NCBI RefSeq assembly: GCF_003666245.1
Contig: NZ_MJLZ01000007.1
Span: 1-64,000 of the forward strand
Source: Brenneria alni
Lineage (GTDB): Bacteria > Pseudomonadota > Gammaproteobacteria > Enterobacterales > Enterobacteriaceae
DNA length: 64,000 nucleotides
Direction of reading: 5' to 3'
Shown here: piece by piece, positions 44,489 through 54,503 of the stretch
Numbering within the stretch: the stretch's first letter is position 1
Layout: every line of letters starts with the position of its first letter
Made by a program: the position numbers and the translations under genes
Notes under the pieces: generated by a model
What the model saw: the letters and a program-made list of their open reading frames with translations, nothing else
Databases searched by the model: none
Told to the model about the DNA's origin: nothing

Positions 44489-45081
44489 GGTGTTCCCCCT
44501 GTTTTCTCCTGGCGGACATATAAACGATACGCCACCTGACCGGCCATTTTTTCGCGGTGCAGTCGCCAGTTGCCCGGAATAGCCAACTGCGTATTCTCCG
44601 CCTCGGTTTCCACGTAGATCCACGCCTCTGGCGCTAACCATCCTTGCTGTTCCAGCAGTGATAACGAGTTGTTCAACAAATCCTTGCGGAACGGCGGATC
44701 GACAAACACCACGTCAAACGGTTCGCCTGCCTGAGCCAGCCAGCGCAAAGTATCAGTATTAACGACCTGCGCATTTTCTGCCCGGAGCAAAGTCAGATTT
44801 TGCGTTAATTGTTGAGCCACGGCGCGTTCCATTTCCAGCAGTGTGGCATAAGCGGCATAACGTGATAACGCTTCCAGCCCCAGTGCGCCACTGCCAGCAA
44901 AACAGTCCAGACACCGCGACTGCTGGATAACCGGCGCCAGCCAGTTGAACAATGTTTCACGAACCCGATCGGTGGTGGGCCGTAAACCGGGACTATCGGG
45001 AACAGGGAGTTTTCTGCCGCGCCACTGACCACCGATGATTCGGATCTGTCCGGCGGCTGACGATGCGTTTTTTTTAGCCAT
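44485..45081 (-). CDS. rsmD: 16S rRNA (guanine-966-N2)-methyltransferase RsmD
   Basis: RsmD methylates G966 of 16S rRNA in the 30S head. It has 198 residues, the E. coli length. The Rossmann SAM fold includes the motif I segment CLDCFAGSGALGLEALSR and the catalytic motif VFVDPPFRKDLL. ATG at 45081. It is divergent from ftsY across 310 bp and followed by yhhL, whose GTG start overlaps its stop codon. Confidence 0.96.
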   Translation of the reverse strand: MAKKNASSAAGQIRIIGGQWRGRKLPVPDSPGLRPTTDRVRETLFNWLAPVIQQSRCLDCFAGSGALGLEALSRYAAYATLLEMERAVAQQLTQNLTLLRAENAQVVNTDTLRWLAQAGEPFDVVFVDPPFRKDLLNNSLSLLEQQGWLAPEAWIYVETEAENTQLAIPGNWRLHREKMAGQVAYRLYVRQEKTGGTP

Positions 45082-45391
45082 AGCTCACGTATTGATTGTC
45101 GTACTGGGGCAACCAGCCGACACAGTCAGGGAAATATAGGCGCTATTCTAACGGCGGTAAGGGGTTGAGGGAATGTTAAGATAACGTTGTTTAAGCCACG
45201 CAATGCAAAAGTGCAGGTGACGGCGCAAATTACCGGTTTGACATACTTCGTTACCGAGATTGTCGGCCATTGTCCCTCCTGGCTGCATGTTGATGTCGGC
45301 GGGAAAGTGTTAAACTCGTCGTTTGTAGGCAAAATAGTTTGGTTTTAATTATTTATTCGCTGTAGCAAGCGGCGTGGAGCGCGATTGCAAC
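45082..45391. other. rsmD-ftsY divergent intergenic region
   Basis: These 310 bp have no gene. They must hold divergent promoters for rsmD and ftsYEX. Possible plus-strand boxes are TTGACA at 45238 and a TTAAACT -10-like sequence at about 45309, but spacing to partner boxes is poor. No repeat or strong hairpin is visible. Confidence 0.5.
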
Positions 45392-46660
45392 ATGACAAAA
45401 GAAAAGAAGCGCGGTTTTTTTTCCTGGCTGGGATTAGGCCGACAGGACGAAGAACAGCAAGAGCAACCGCAAGATAAATCTGAAATTACGGATACTGATA
45501 CCCATCTGGTCGCCGAACATGAACCAGAATCCAGTGAATCCCCCATACTGGAAAACGACGTGATGACCGGGCAGGAACGGGCGCAACAGCCTCACGCCGA
45601 CGCGGAAGCACCGTTGACGGATACAACGCCGTTGGTTGAGGATAACGCCGGGGAAACTGAGCCGGTCATTGAAGCTGAACCAGAAGACCTCCAGCCCGAT
45701 AACACGGCTCCGGCAATGTACGAACAGGAGCGTCCGACTAAAGAAGGTTTCTTTGCCCGCCTGAAACGCAGTCTGGTTAAAACCCGCCAGAATCTTGGTT
45801 CAGGATTTATCGGATTGTTTCGCGGTAAGAAAATCGACGACGATCTGTTTGAAGAACTGGAAGAACAGTTACTGATTGCCGATGTCGGCGTTGAAACCAC
45901 GCGTAAGATCATTACCAGCCTGATAGAGCACGCCAACCGCAAACAACTGAAAGATGCGGATACGCTTTTTGTTAAGCTGAAAGAAGAAATGGCGACCATC
46001 CTTGCCAAAGTTGATGAACCGCTGAATATCGAAGGCAAAATGCCTTACGTGATCCTGATGGTCGGGGTTAACGGCGTCGGTAAAACCACGACGATTGGCA
46101 AAATGGCGCGGCAGTTTCAGGCGCAGGGTAAATCGGTGATGCTGGCGGCGGGAGACACCTTTCGCGCCGCTGCGGTTGAACAGCTCCAGGTCTGGGGCCA
46201 GCGCAACAATGTGGCGGTGGTGGCGCAGCATACCGGCGCCGACTCGGCTTCAGTGATTTTCGATGCCATTCAGGCCGCGAAAGCTCGTGGAGTGGATGTT
46301 CTGATTGCAGACACCGCTGGTCGTTTGCAGAACAAAGCCCATCTGATGGAAGAGTTGAAAAAGATTGTGCGCGTGATGAAAAAGCTGGATGGAGAAGCGC
46401 CGCATGAAGTGATGCTGACGCTGGACGCCAGTACCGGACAGAACGCGGTGAGTCAGACCAAGCTGTTCAACGAGGCCGTCGGATTAACGGGGATCTCGCT
46501 GACCAAACTCGATGGCACCGCCAAAGGCGGGGTGATTTTCGCTATCGCCGACCAGTTTGGTATTCCTATCCGCTATATTGGAGTAGGTGAAGGTATCGAA
46601 GATTTGCGGCCATTCAAGGCTGACGATTTTATTGAGGCACTTTTTGCCCGAGAGGATTAA
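45392..46660 (+). CDS. ftsY: Signal recognition particle receptor FtsY
   Basis: FtsY docks SRP-ribosome complexes at the inner membrane for co-translational insertion. The 422-residue protein has an N-terminal membrane-targeting amphipathic helix (KEKKRGFFSWLGLG), a long acidic A domain (about residues 15-120, many Glu/Asp) and the NG GTPase domain: GVNGVGKTTTIGKMA, DTAGRLQNK and TKLDGTAKGG. MTKEKKRGFF at 45392 was chosen over an in-frame start 18 bp upstream. It leads the conserved ftsY-ftsE-ftsX operon. Confidence 0.96.
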   Translation: MTKEKKRGFFSWLGLGRQDEEQQEQPQDKSEITDTDTHLVAEHEPESSESPILENDVMTGQERAQQPHADAEAPLTDTTPLVEDNAGETEPVIEAEPEDLQPDNTAPAMYEQERPTKEGFFARLKRSLVKTRQNLGSGFIGLFRGKKIDDDLFEELEEQLLIADVGVETTRKIITSLIEHANRKQLKDADTLFVKLKEEMATILAKVDEPLNIEGKMPYVILMVGVNGVGKTTTIGKMARQFQAQGKSVMLAAGDTFRAAAVEQLQVWGQRNNVAVVAQHTGADSASVIFDAIQAAKARGVDVLIADTAGRLQNKAHLMEELKKIVRVMKKLDGEAPHEVMLTLDASTGQNAVSQTKLFNEAVGLTGISLTKLDGTAKGGVIFAIADQFGIPIRYIGVGEGIEDLRPFKADDFIEALFARED

Positions 46661-46665
46661 AACGG

Positions 46666-47337
46666 ATGATTCGCTTTGAACAGGTCAGTAAAGCTTATCT
46701 CGGTGGACGCCAGGCCTTGCTGGGGGTGGATTTTCATCTGCGCCCGGCGGAAATGGCCTTTCTGACTGGCCATTCAGGCGCGGGGAAAAGCACCCTGCTG
46801 AAACTGATTTGCGGTATTGAACGCCCCAGTGCGGGTCAGATTCTGTTCAGCGGACACAACATCAGCCGCTTAACAAAGCGTGAAGTGCCCTTTCTGCGCC
46901 GTCAGATCGGGATGATCTTTCAGGATCATCATCTGCTGATGGAGCGTACCGTTTATGACAATGTGGCGATGCCGCTCGTCATTGCCGGCGCCAGCAGCGA
47001 AGACATCCGCCGTCGGGTGTCCGCCGCGCTCGATAAGGTGGGTTTGTTGGATAAAGCCAGAAACTACCCTATCCAGCTTTCAGGCGGGGAGCAGCAGCGT
47101 GTCGGTATTGCGCGGGCAGTGGTCAATAAGCCCGCCGTTTTACTGGCGGACGAACCGACAGGTAATCTGGATGATGTGCTGTCCGAAGGCATTTTGCGTC
47201 TGTTTGAAGAGTTCAACCGGGTGGGGGTAACCGTATTGATGGCAACCCATGACACCGGGTTGATATCCCGGCGGAATTATCGGGTAATGACGCTATCCGA
47301 AGGTCGCATGATTGGGGGAAACCATCATGGCGAATAA
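46666..47337 (+). CDS. ftsE: Cell division ABC ATPase FtsE
   Basis: FtsE is the ATPase of the FtsEX complex, which controls divisome assembly and septal hydrolases through EnvC. The 223-residue ATPase has Walker [15 protein letters not shown], the signature [13 protein letters not shown], Walker [13 protein letters not shown] and the switch His in ATHDTGL. It starts 5 bp after ftsY, and its end overlaps ftsX by 11 bp, indicating translational coupling. Confidence 0.97.
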   Translation: MIRFEQVSKAYLGGRQALLGVDFHLRPAEMAFLTGHSGAGKSTLLKLICGIERPSAGQILFSGHNISRLTKREVPFLRRQIGMIFQDHHLLMERTVYDNVAMPLVIAGASSEDIRRRVSAALDKVGLLDKARNYPIQLSGGEQQRVGIARAVVNKPAVLLADEPTGNLDDVLSEGILRLFEEFNRVGVTVLMATHDTGLISRRNYRVMTLSEGRMIGGNHHGE

Positions 47338-48295
47338 CAGCCGTAATGTGAAAAAGCCCGGCATGAAAGCCAAGTCGTTGCGTGGCGGTTGGCGGGAACA
47401 GTGGCGCTACGCCTGGATGAACACACTGGCCGATATGTTGCGTCAGCCGCTGGCGACGCTGTTAACCGTGATGGTGATTGCCATTTCTCTGGCGTTGCCG
47501 AGTATTTGTTATCTGATATGGAAAAATGTCAGTCAGGCTGCAACGCAATGGTATCCCACGCCGCAGTTAACCGTATATCTGGATAAATCCCTGGATGATA
47601 ACGCCGCACAAGCGGTAATCGCCCAACTTCAGTCAGAAGACGGGGTCGAGAAGGTTAATTATCTGTCGCGTAATGAGGCAATGAGCGAGTTCCGTAACTG
47701 GTCTGGCTTTGGCGGTGCGCTGGATATGCTTGAAGAAAACCCGTTGCCGGCGGTGGCCATTATTACCCCCAAGATGAATTTCCAGAGTGCAGATACCCTC
47801 ACGACGCTGCGCGACCGGGTGGCGGCGACACAAGGCGTGGATGAAGTGCGCATGGACGACAGCTGGTTTGCGCGGCTGGTGGCATTAACCAATCTGGTTG
47901 GGCAGATTTCCGCGACAATTGGCATATTAATGGTGATCGCCGTCTTTTTAGTGATCGGCAACAGTGTTCGCCTGAGTATCTTCAGCCGTCGTGAAACCAT
48001 TAATGTCATGAAACTGATTGGCGCAACCGATGGCTTTATCCTGCGGCCATTCCTGAACGGCGGCGCTGTAATGGGATTTGGCGGCGCCGTGCTGTCGTTA
48101 ATCCTGTCGCAAGCATTGGTGTGGAAGCTGGGTGCTGTCGTCACTCAGGTTGCATCAGTGTTTGGAACCACTTTTACAGTAAAAGGACTAAGTTGGGATG
48201 AGTCCCTGCTGTTGTTGCTTATCGCGGCGATGATTGGCTGGTTGGCCGCATGGCTGGCTACAGCCCAACATTTACGCCGTTTTACACCACAGTAA
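47327..48295 (+). CDS. ftsX: Cell division ABC permease FtsX
   Basis: FtsX anchors FtsE and carries the periplasmic loop that activates EnvC. The 322-residue protein has a basic N-terminal tail, four membrane segments (first at about residues 45-67) and a large periplasmic loop between TM1 and TM2 containing [17 protein letters not shown]. It is about 30 residues shorter at the N-terminus than E. coli FtsX (352). ATG at 47327 follows GGGGGA inside ftsE and was preferred over a TTG five codons upstream. Confidence 0.95.
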   Translation: MANNSRNVKKPGMKAKSLRGGWREQWRYAWMNTLADMLRQPLATLLTVMVIAISLALPSICYLIWKNVSQAATQWYPTPQLTVYLDKSLDDNAAQAVIAQLQSEDGVEKVNYLSRNEAMSEFRNWSGFGGALDMLEENPLPAVAIITPKMNFQSADTLTTLRDRVAATQGVDEVRMDDSWFARLVALTNLVGQISATIGILMVIAVFLVIGNSVRLSIFSRRETINVMKLIGATDGFILRPFLNGGAVMGFGGAVLSLILSQALVWKLGAVVTQVASVFGTTFTVKGLSWDESLLLLLIAAMIGWLAAWLATAQHLRRFTPQ

Positions 48296-48306
48296 TCTTT
48301 TTTTGC

Positions 48307-48471
48307 TATAATCTTCCCTTGTCATTCAGGCTATGAGCACAGGGGAAAACCCCTTGGCCGCAGCGCTTTTTTCGCTGCTGTCGGCGCATGATTTTCACTG
48401 ATATTCGTCTTGATATGTTAAATAAGATGGATAAAAATATGAGGAACTTGCGAGCGGAATCACAGTCTGAA
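48307..48471 (+). promoter_or_regulatory. rpoH promoter region with sigma-E promoter (P3)
   Basis: GAACTT (48444-48449), a 16-bp spacer and TCTGA (48466-48470) match the sigma-E consensus as at E. coli rpoH P3, which sustains sigma-32 synthesis at extreme temperature. A TATAAT at 48307-48312 may be the -10 of a housekeeping promoter, with a poor -35. A hairpin GCAGCG/CGCTGC (48360-48378) lies between them. The whole ftsX-rpoH gap (310 bp) contains no gene. Confidence 0.8.
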
Positions 48472-48605
48472 TATACAGATGCTGCGCCATGATTGTTGCA
48501 AAACAGCAGCGTAAAGCAGTATTAATATCGCGGTTTGTCGGAGACAATCGCCTGAGCGGTTCTCTCGTGAGAAGCACCGCATAAATAAGTAATGAGAGGG
48601 GTTGA

Positions 48606-49463
48606 ATGACTAAAGATATGCAAACTTTCACCTTAGTTCCCCAGGGCAGTCTGGAAGGTTACATTAGAGCCGCCAATGCCTATCCGATGCTGACGGCGGA
48701 GGAAGAGCGGGCTCTGGCTGAACGGCTGCATTATCAGGGCGATCTGGAAGCCGCTAAAGAGCTTATTCTGTCGCACCTGCGTTTTGTTATTCATGTTGCC
48801 CGTAATTATTCTGGCTACGGTCTGCCGCAGGCGGATCTGATTCAGGAAGGAAACATCGGTCTGATGAAAGCGGTGCGCCGCTTTAATCCTGAAGTGGGCG
48901 TTCGTCTGGTCTCCTTCGCGGTGCACTGGATTAAAGCTGAAATTCACGAATACGTTCTGCGTAACTGGCGTATCGTGAAAGTGGCGACCACCAAAGCGCA
49001 ACGTAAGTTATTCTTTAACCTGAGAAAATCTAAAAAACGTCTTGGCTGGTTTAATCAGGACGAAGTTGAACTGGTGGCGCGTGAACTGGGCGTCACCAGC
49101 AAAGATGTGCGTGAGATGGAATCCCGCATGGCCGCACAGGATATGACGTTCGATCCCACGCCGGACGAAGAGACGCATGACGGCAAAGCGATGTCGCCAA
49201 TGCTTTATCTACAGGATAAATCCTCTGATTTTGCCGATGGCATCGAGGAAGATAACTGGGACAATCATGCGGCGGATAAACTGACCTACGCGCTGGAAAG
49301 CCTGGATGAGCGCAGCCAGCATATCATTCGTGCGCGCTGGCTGGATGATGATAACAAGTCAACATTGCAGGAGTTGGCTGACCAATATGGCGTATCCGCA
49401 GAGCGGGTACGGCAGTTGGAAAAGAATGCGATGAAAAAGCTACGGGCGGCGATTGAAGCCTGA
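48606..49463 (+). CDS. rpoH: Heat-shock sigma factor RpoH (sigma-32)
   Basis: RpoH directs RNA polymerase to heat-shock promoters such as the one found before hslV in this window. The 285-residue protein (E. coli 284) has region 2 ([36 protein letters not shown]), the RpoH box [13 protein letters not shown] at about 133-145 and region 4 helix-turn-helix ([20 protein letters not shown]). In E. coli the first 220 or so coding bases form an RNA thermometer; the sequence here is similar enough that this is likely, but I did not fold it. Confidence 0.97.
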   Translation: MTKDMQTFTLVPQGSLEGYIRAANAYPMLTAEEERALAERLHYQGDLEAAKELILSHLRFVIHVARNYSGYGLPQADLIQEGNIGLMKAVRRFNPEVGVRLVSFAVHWIKAEIHEYVLRNWRIVKVATTKAQRKLFFNLRKSKKRLGWFNQDEVELVARELGVTSKDVREMESRMAAQDMTFDPTPDEETHDGKAMSPMLYLQDKSSDFADGIEEDNWDNHAADKLTYALESLDERSQHIIRARWLDDDNKSTLQELADQYGVSAERVRQLEKNAMKKLRAAIEA

Positions 49464-49482
49464 TAGCGTAATCTCAGCACTC

Positions 49483-49515
49483 ACGACCGGGCCGGTTGCC
49501 CGGTCGTTTTTTTTG
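49483..49515. terminator. rpoH terminator
   Basis: ACGACCGGGC (49483-49492) pairs perfectly with GCCCGGTCGT (49498-49507), followed by TTTTTTT, 19 bp after rpoH. Confidence 0.92.
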
Positions 49516-49542
49516 ATGACATCAATCTTGCCTTTGCCTACT

Positions 49543-49944
49543 TCAGTTTCTGATAAAACGCCAGCCGCCAGACACCGGCGAAAAACCGCAACTAATCATA
49601 AATTTCCCCAGCACCGACTCATCAACCGCAGCGTGATCGGCAGTAGCCAGCCAGCACTCTTTGATGTCGGGTAATTGCCGGAGTACCTCCTCTATGAGAT
49701 ACAGACCTACCCCATGTCGTCGGGTTTCTATACGTACCACAAGATCGCTCAGTTGGGCGTATTCCCCTTTGATTTCCACCATCACCCCCGCTAACAACCG
49801 ATCATTAAAACGGGCGACAAATAAGCGGCGATCCAGTGCCAGCCCAGCTTGCAGAAGATCGAGATTCTGATGCGGCCAGATTTTAGCCAGATCAATTTTA
49901 TCCTGGTGACTGAATTCAGTAAGACACTCAACGGTCAGTTTCAT
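49543..49944 (-). CDS. panM: PanD maturation factor PanM
   Basis: PanM (PanZ, YhhK) is a GNAT-fold protein that binds acetyl-CoA and promotes self-cleavage of aspartate decarboxylase PanD for beta-alanine and CoA synthesis. The 133-residue protein (E. coli 127) has the acetyl-CoA loop RRHGVGLYLIEEVLRQLP and the C-terminal FMISCGFSPVSGGW. It lies convergent with rpoH. E. coli has livJ between rpoH and panM; it is absent here. Confidence 0.9.
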   Translation of the reverse strand: MKLTVECLTEFSHQDKIDLAKIWPHQNLDLLQAGLALDRRLFVARFNDRLLAGVMVEIKGEYAQLSDLVVRIETRRHGVGLYLIEEVLRQLPDIKECWLATADHAAVDESVLGKFMISCGFSPVSGGWRFIRN

Positions 49945-50344
49945 TTACGAGCACTCCATTAAATGAGTGAAGAATAATATATCTTATTTGTAGTCAAATA
50001 GTTACATGATAAATTTTAACAGGGAGAATTATTTTTTGATTCTCCAATTTTTCGAGTAAACCGTCATCGGTTCACGTGCAACGTAACACAGGCAAGCATA
50101 AATAAATTAAATGCTGGGTTTTAAAGCTAGCATTTTATGCTGTGAAGACAGCTCGCCTTTGATAGAATTCGTTAATTCACAGCATAAAAATCCTGCTTAA
50201 TAATATGAAAAATAAAAACTTATTATAAATTATCACTACTAACAGGCTTAACCTATTTTTGTATATCAGGAAAAAGGTTATCTTATGACACTGAACCGTC
50301 AATTTTTCGACAGTATCCATAATAACGATACATAGGGTAAACGG
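49945..50344. other. panM-livK regulatory intergenic region
   Basis: These 400 AT-rich bp have no gene. They contain a terminator-like hairpin GGAGAAT/ATTCTCC at 50023-50045 followed by AATTTTTC, and a 14-bp perfect inverted repeat at 50133-50189. In E. coli livK is controlled by Lrp; AT-rich sequence like this would suit it, but I cannot place Lrp sites by eye. Confidence 0.55.
50133..50189. repeat. 14-bp perfect inverted repeat upstream of livK
   Basis: TTTTATGCTGTGAA (50133-50146) and TTCACAGCATAAAA (50176-50189) are perfect complements separated by 29 nt. The arms carry the CRP-like halves TGTGAA and TTCACA at too wide a spacing for one CRP dimer. The element starts 212 bp before livK. 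Confidence 0.85.
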
Positions 50345-51457
50345 ATGAAATTTAGTAAAGGTAAAACACTGCTGATGGGATGCATGGCAATCGCATTGAG
50401 TCAGGCTGCAAACGCCGCAGATATTAAGGTGGCGGTTGTCGGTGCAATGTCTGGCCCGGTAGCGCAGTATGGCGATATGGAGTTCATTGGCGCACGTCAG
50501 GCCATTGCCGATATCAATGCCAAAGGCGGCGTGAACGGCAATAAACTGGTTGGCGTTGAATATGATGATGCCTGTGACCCGAAACAGGCGGTCGCCGTAG
50601 CAAACAAGGTTATTAATGACGGTATTCGCTATGTGATTGGTCATCTGTGTTCTTCCTCCACCCAGCCTGCGTCTGATATTTACGAAGAAGAAGGCGTGAT
50701 TATGATTACGCCAGCCGCGACCAACGCCGACCTGACCACCCGTGGTTATGAACTGATACTGCGCACCACCGGCCTCGATTCTGATCAGGGCCCGACCGCC
50801 GCGAAATACATTGTCGAGACGATTAAACCTCAGCGTATCGCCATTGTGCATGATAAACAGCAATACGGCGAAGGATTGGCTCGTTCTGTTCAGGATAACC
50901 TGAAAAAAACCGGGGCGAACGTTGTGCTGTTTGAAGGTGTGACAGCGGGCGACAAAGACTTCTCCACGCTGGTTGCGCGTTTGAAGAAAGAAAACGTGGA
51001 CTTCGTTTATTTTGGCGGATACTACCCGGAAATGGGGCAAATTCTGCGCCAGGCCCGCCAGGCGGGCATGACGACCAAATTTATGGGGCCAGAGGGCGTG
51101 GGCAACTCATCACTGTCTAATATCGCGGGTGAAGCCTCTGAAGGTATGCTGGTCACCTTGCCTAAGCGTTACGATCAGGTGCCGGCAAACCAACCGATCG
51201 TCGACGCGCTGAAAGCGAAAAAGCTCGACCCGACAGGCCCATTCGTCTGGACGACCTATGCCGCATTGCAGTCCCTGACTACTGCCATGCAGCGTAGCGG
51301 CAGCATGGAACCAGACTCGCTGGCAAGCGATCTGAAAGCAAAATCAGTTGATACCGTGATGGGCCCATTAAGTTGGGACGCAAAAGGTGACCTGAAAGGG
51401 TTCGAGTTTGGTGTATTTGAGTGGCACGCAGACGGTACTTCCAGCGTTGTGAAATAA
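50345..51457 (+). CDS. livK: Branched-chain amino acid ABC transporter, periplasmic binding protein LivK
   Basis: This is the periplasmic receptor for leucine/branched-chain amino acids that delivers to LivHMGF. The 370-residue precursor has a signal peptide ending ANAA (cleavage about residue 23) and the family features [11 protein letters not shown] (disulfide region), [19 protein letters not shown] and the ligand-site segment [11 protein letters not shown]. Which branched-chain amino acids it prefers (LivK versus LivJ type) is inferred from position only. It starts the livKHMGF operon. Confidence 0.92.
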   Translation: MKFSKGKTLLMGCMAIALSQAANAADIKVAVVGAMSGPVAQYGDMEFIGARQAIADINAKGGVNGNKLVGVEYDDACDPKQAVAVANKVINDGIRYVIGHLCSSSTQPASDIYEEEGVIMITPAATNADLTTRGYELILRTTGLDSDQGPTAAKYIVETIKPQRIAIVHDKQQYGEGLARSVQDNLKKTGANVVLFEGVTAGDKDFSTLVARLKKENVDFVYFGGYYPEMGQILRQARQAGMTTKFMGPEGVGNSSLSNIAGEASEGMLVTLPKRYDQVPANQPIVDALKAKKLDPTGPFVWTTYAALQSLTTAMQRSGSMEPDSLASDLKAKSVDTVMGPLSWDAKGDLKGFEFGVFEWHADGTSSVVK

Positions 51458-51491
51458 TCAACCGATTCTGTATTAATCCCTCAATACCGAT

Positions 51492-51522
51492 GCCCCCGTG
51501 CTCGTAAGACGCGGGGGCTGAG
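51492..51522 (+). terminator. livK-livH intercistronic hairpin
   Basis: GCCCCCG (51492-51498) pairs with CGGGGGC (51512-51518) with a weak following U-tract. Such a hairpin would lower livHMGF expression relative to the abundant binding protein. Confidence 0.65.
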
Positions 51523-51536
51523 TTTAAGGTTAAGGT

Positions 51537-52463
51537 ATGTCCGAGCAGTTCCTCTATTTTCTTCAGCAGATGTTCAACGGCCTGACGTTGGGCAGCACTT
51601 ATGCGCTGATCGCCATTGGCTACACCATGGTTTACGGCATTATCGGCATGATTAACTTTGCCCACGGCGAAGTCTATATGATCGGTAGCTATGTCTCTTT
51701 TATCGTTATCGCTGCCCTGATGATGATGGGCATTGATGCAGGCTGGTTATTAATCGGCGTGGCCTTTATCGCCGCCGTGGTGATTTCCAGCGCCTATGGC
51801 TGGAGCATCGAACGCGTCGCCTATCGTCCGGTACGCACGTCCAAGCGTTTGATCGCCCTTATCTCCGCCATCGGCATGTCAATTTTTCTGCAAAACTACG
51901 TCAGCCTGACGCAAGGCTCCCGTGATGTCGCGCTGCCTAGTCTGATAACCGGGCAATGGACGCTGGGCGAGAGCAACGGCTTTGCCGCGACGATCAGTAC
52001 CATGCAGTTGACCATCTGGATTGTGACGTTCCTGGCGATGCTGGCGCTGACGCTGTTTATTCGCTATTCACGCATGGGACGGGCCTGCCGCGCCTGTGCG
52101 GAAGACCTGAAAATGGCCAGTCTGCTCGGTATCAGCACTGACCGGGTGATCTCCCTGACCTTTGTGATTGGCGCGCTGATGGCAGCGGTGGCGGGTGTGC
52201 TGCTGGGGCAATTCTATGGGGTGATTAACCCTTACATCGGCTTTATGGCGGGGATGAAAGCCTTTACCGCCGCCGTACTTGGCGGTATTGGCAGTATTCC
52301 CGGCGCAATGATCGGCGGGTTGATTCTGGGCGTGGCGGAAGCGCTGACATCGGCTTATCTAAGCACCGAGTACAAAGATGCGGTGTCGTTCGCGTTGTTG
52401 ATCGTGGTGCTGCTGGTAATGCCCACCGGTATTCTTGGGCGTCCGGAGGTTGAGAAGGTATGA
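51537..52463 (+). CDS. livH: Branched-chain amino acid ABC permease LivH
   Basis: LivH is one of two inner-membrane permeases of the LIV system. It has 308 residues, the E. coli length, with about eight hydrophobic segments, an N-terminal [21 protein letters not shown] and the EAA-like cytoplasmic loop [15 protein letters not shown] that contacts the ATPases. livM starts within its stop codon (ATGA), so the two are translationally coupled. Confidence 0.96.
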   Translation: MSEQFLYFLQQMFNGLTLGSTYALIAIGYTMVYGIIGMINFAHGEVYMIGSYVSFIVIAALMMMGIDAGWLLIGVAFIAAVVISSAYGWSIERVAYRPVRTSKRLIALISAIGMSIFLQNYVSLTQGSRDVALPSLITGQWTLGESNGFAATISTMQLTIWIVTFLAMLALTLFIRYSRMGRACRACAEDLKMASLLGISTDRVISLTFVIGALMAAVAGVLLGQFYGVINPYIGFMAGMKAFTAAVLGGIGSIPGAMIGGLILGVAEALTSAYLSTEYKDAVSFALLIVVLLVMPTGILGRPEVEKV

Positions 52464-53731
52464 AACAGCTCAGTCTTTTCAATGCATTCGTCTCGGCGTT
52501 TATGCTGCTGGTGCTGGCTGCCTTTATCATGGGTATGCAACTGGAGCTTGATGGCACCAGACTGGTTGTCCGGGGAGCCGATCAAGTTCGCTGGTACTGG
52601 ATCGGAGCAGGCTGCGTGGTGGTTTTTTTCTTCCAGCTAATCCGCCCTTTCCTTCAACAGAGCATGAAGAAATTTTCTGGCCCGTCGCTGGTATTACCGA
52701 GCTTTGACGGCAGTACGCCGCGGCAGAAAGTGCTGGCGATCCTGCTGATTATCGCCGCCGTCGCCTGGCCGTTTCTGGTGTCACGCGGAACGGTGGATAT
52801 TGCCACCCTCACGCTGATTTACGTGATGCTGGGACTGGGACTTAACGTCGTGGTTGGGCTGTCTGGTCTGTTGGTATTAGGCTATGGCGGTTTTTATGCC
52901 ATCGGCGCCTATACCTACGCCTTGCTGAACCACTACTACGGTTTGGGCTTTTGGGAAAGTCTGCCGCTGGCAGGCATGATGGCCGCGTTGTCAGGTTTCC
53001 TGCTCGGCTTCCCGGTATTGCGTCTGCGGGGCGACTATCTGGCGATCGTCACATTGGGATTCGGTGAGATTGTTCGTATCCTGCTGCTGAACAACACCGA
53101 AATCACCGGCGGCCCGAACGGCATCAGCCAGATCCCGAAACCGACCTTCTTTGGCCTGGAGTTCAGCCGCAGCGTCCGCGACGGCTGGGATACCTTCCAT
53201 AACTTTTTCGGCCTGAAGTACGACCCCAGTGATCGCATTATCTTCCTTTATCTGGTGGCGTTGCTGCTGGTGGTGCTGACCCTGTTTGTGATCAACCGCC
53301 TGTTGCGTATGCCGCTGGGCCGCGCCTGGGAAGCGTTGCGTGATGATGAAATTGCCTGCCGCTCGCTGGGGTTAAGCCCGACCAGGATCAAGCTGACGGC
53401 ATTTACCATCAGCGCCGCGTTCGCGGGTTTTGCCGGTACGCTGTTTGCAGCCCGTCAGGGGTTTGTCAGCCCGGAATCCTTTACGTTCGCCGAGTCTGCA
53501 TTTGTGCTGGCGATTGTGGTACTGGGCGGCATGGGTTCGCAATTTGCGGTGATCCTCGCAGCCGTACTGCTGGTGGTTTCGCGTGAACTGATGCGCGATC
53601 TGAACGAATACAGCATGTTGCTGCTGGGTGCGCTGATGGTATTGATGATGATTTGGCGCCCGCAAGGTTTGCTGCCGATGAAGCGCCCGCAAATGAAGCT
53701 GAAAGTAGGTAAGAAGGAAGAGCAGGCATGA
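52460..53731 (+). CDS. livM: Branched-chain amino acid ABC permease LivM
   Basis: LivM is the second LIV permease. The 423-residue protein has an N-terminal extension with two helices before the common permease core, and the EAA-like loop [23 protein letters not shown] that engages LivG/LivF. It overlaps livH by 4 bp at the start and livG by 4 bp at the end (both ATGA), as in the tight E. coli operon. Confidence 0.96.
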   Translation: MKQLSLFNAFVSAFMLLVLAAFIMGMQLELDGTRLVVRGADQVRWYWIGAGCVVVFFFQLIRPFLQQSMKKFSGPSLVLPSFDGSTPRQKVLAILLIIAAVAWPFLVSRGTVDIATLTLIYVMLGLGLNVVVGLSGLLVLGYGGFYAIGAYTYALLNHYYGLGFWESLPLAGMMAALSGFLLGFPVLRLRGDYLAIVTLGFGEIVRILLLNNTEITGGPNGISQIPKPTFFGLEFSRSVRDGWDTFHNFFGLKYDPSDRIIFLYLVALLLVVLTLFVINRLLRMPLGRAWEALRDDEIACRSLGLSPTRIKLTAFTISAAFAGFAGTLFAARQGFVSPESFTFAESAFVLAIVVLGGMGSQFAVILAAVLLVVSRELMRDLNEYSMLLLGALMVLMMIWRPQGLLPMKRPQMKLKVGKKEEQA

Positions 53732-54498
53732 GTACGCAGCCATTATTATCGGTCAGAGGTCTGATGATGCGCTTCGGCGGTCTGCTGGCGGTCAACAATG
53801 TTGAGCTGGATATTCACGCGGGGGAAATTGTCTCGCTGATCGGCCCGAACGGCGCGGGTAAAACCACGGTATTTAACTGCCTGACCGGCTTTTATCGCCC
53901 CACCGGCGGCACGATTATGCTGCGCGATCGACATCTTGAAGGGTTGCCAGGACAGAAAATCGCCCGGATGGGCGTAGTGCGCACCTTCCAGCACGTACGT
54001 TTATTCCGTGAAATGACCGTGATTGAAAACCTGCTGGTGGCGCAACATCAGCACCTCAAAAGCGGCGTGTTCGCCGGGTTGCTGAAAACGCCGGGCTTCC
54101 GTCGTGCGGAATCAGACGCCCAGGATCGCGCCGCGGTGTGGCTGGAACGCATCGGTTTGCTGGAGCTGGCCAACCGCCAGGCGGGCAATCTGGCCTACGG
54201 TCAACAGCGCCGGCTGGAAATCGCCCGCTGTATGGTGACACGCCCGGAGCTGTTAATGCTTGATGAGCCTGCCGCCGGACTTAACCCGAAAGAAACCGAC
54301 GAGCTGGATCAGCTGATCGCTGAGTTGCGCGATCGCCATCAGGTTTCTGTACTGCTGATTGAACATGACATGAAGCTGGTCATGGGGATTTCCGACAGGA
54401 TTTATGTCGTCAATCAGGGGACGCCGCTGGCCCACGGCACCCCGGCTGAAATTCGCAATAACCCGGATGTCATCCGTGCTTATCTGGGTGAAGGATAA
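53728..54498 (+). CDS. livG: Branched-chain amino acid ABC ATPase LivG
   Basis: LivG is one of the two ATPases of the LIV transporter. The 256-residue protein has Walker [13 protein letters not shown], signature [13 protein letters not shown], Walker [13 protein letters not shown] and the C-terminal ADP-type extension typical of branched-chain ATPases ([21 protein letters not shown]). It overlaps livM by 4 bp and is followed by livF after 5 bp. Confidence 0.97.
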   Translation: MSTQPLLSVRGLMMRFGGLLAVNNVELDIHAGEIVSLIGPNGAGKTTVFNCLTGFYRPTGGTIMLRDRHLEGLPGQKIARMGVVRTFQHVRLFREMTVIENLLVAQHQHLKSGVFAGLLKTPGFRRAESDAQDRAAVWLERIGLLELANRQAGNLAYGQQRRLEIARCMVTRPELLMLDEPAAGLNPKETDELDQLIAELRDRHQVSVLLIEHDMKLVMGISDRIYVVNQGTPLAHGTPAEIRNNPDVIRAYLGEG

Positions 54499-54503
54499 CG
54501 TTT

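Noticed and set aside
50177-51040. 287-codon open frame on the minus strand inside livK
   Set aside because: It is an antisense shadow of the conserved livK gene. The translation has no family resemblance and begins in the AT-rich leader.
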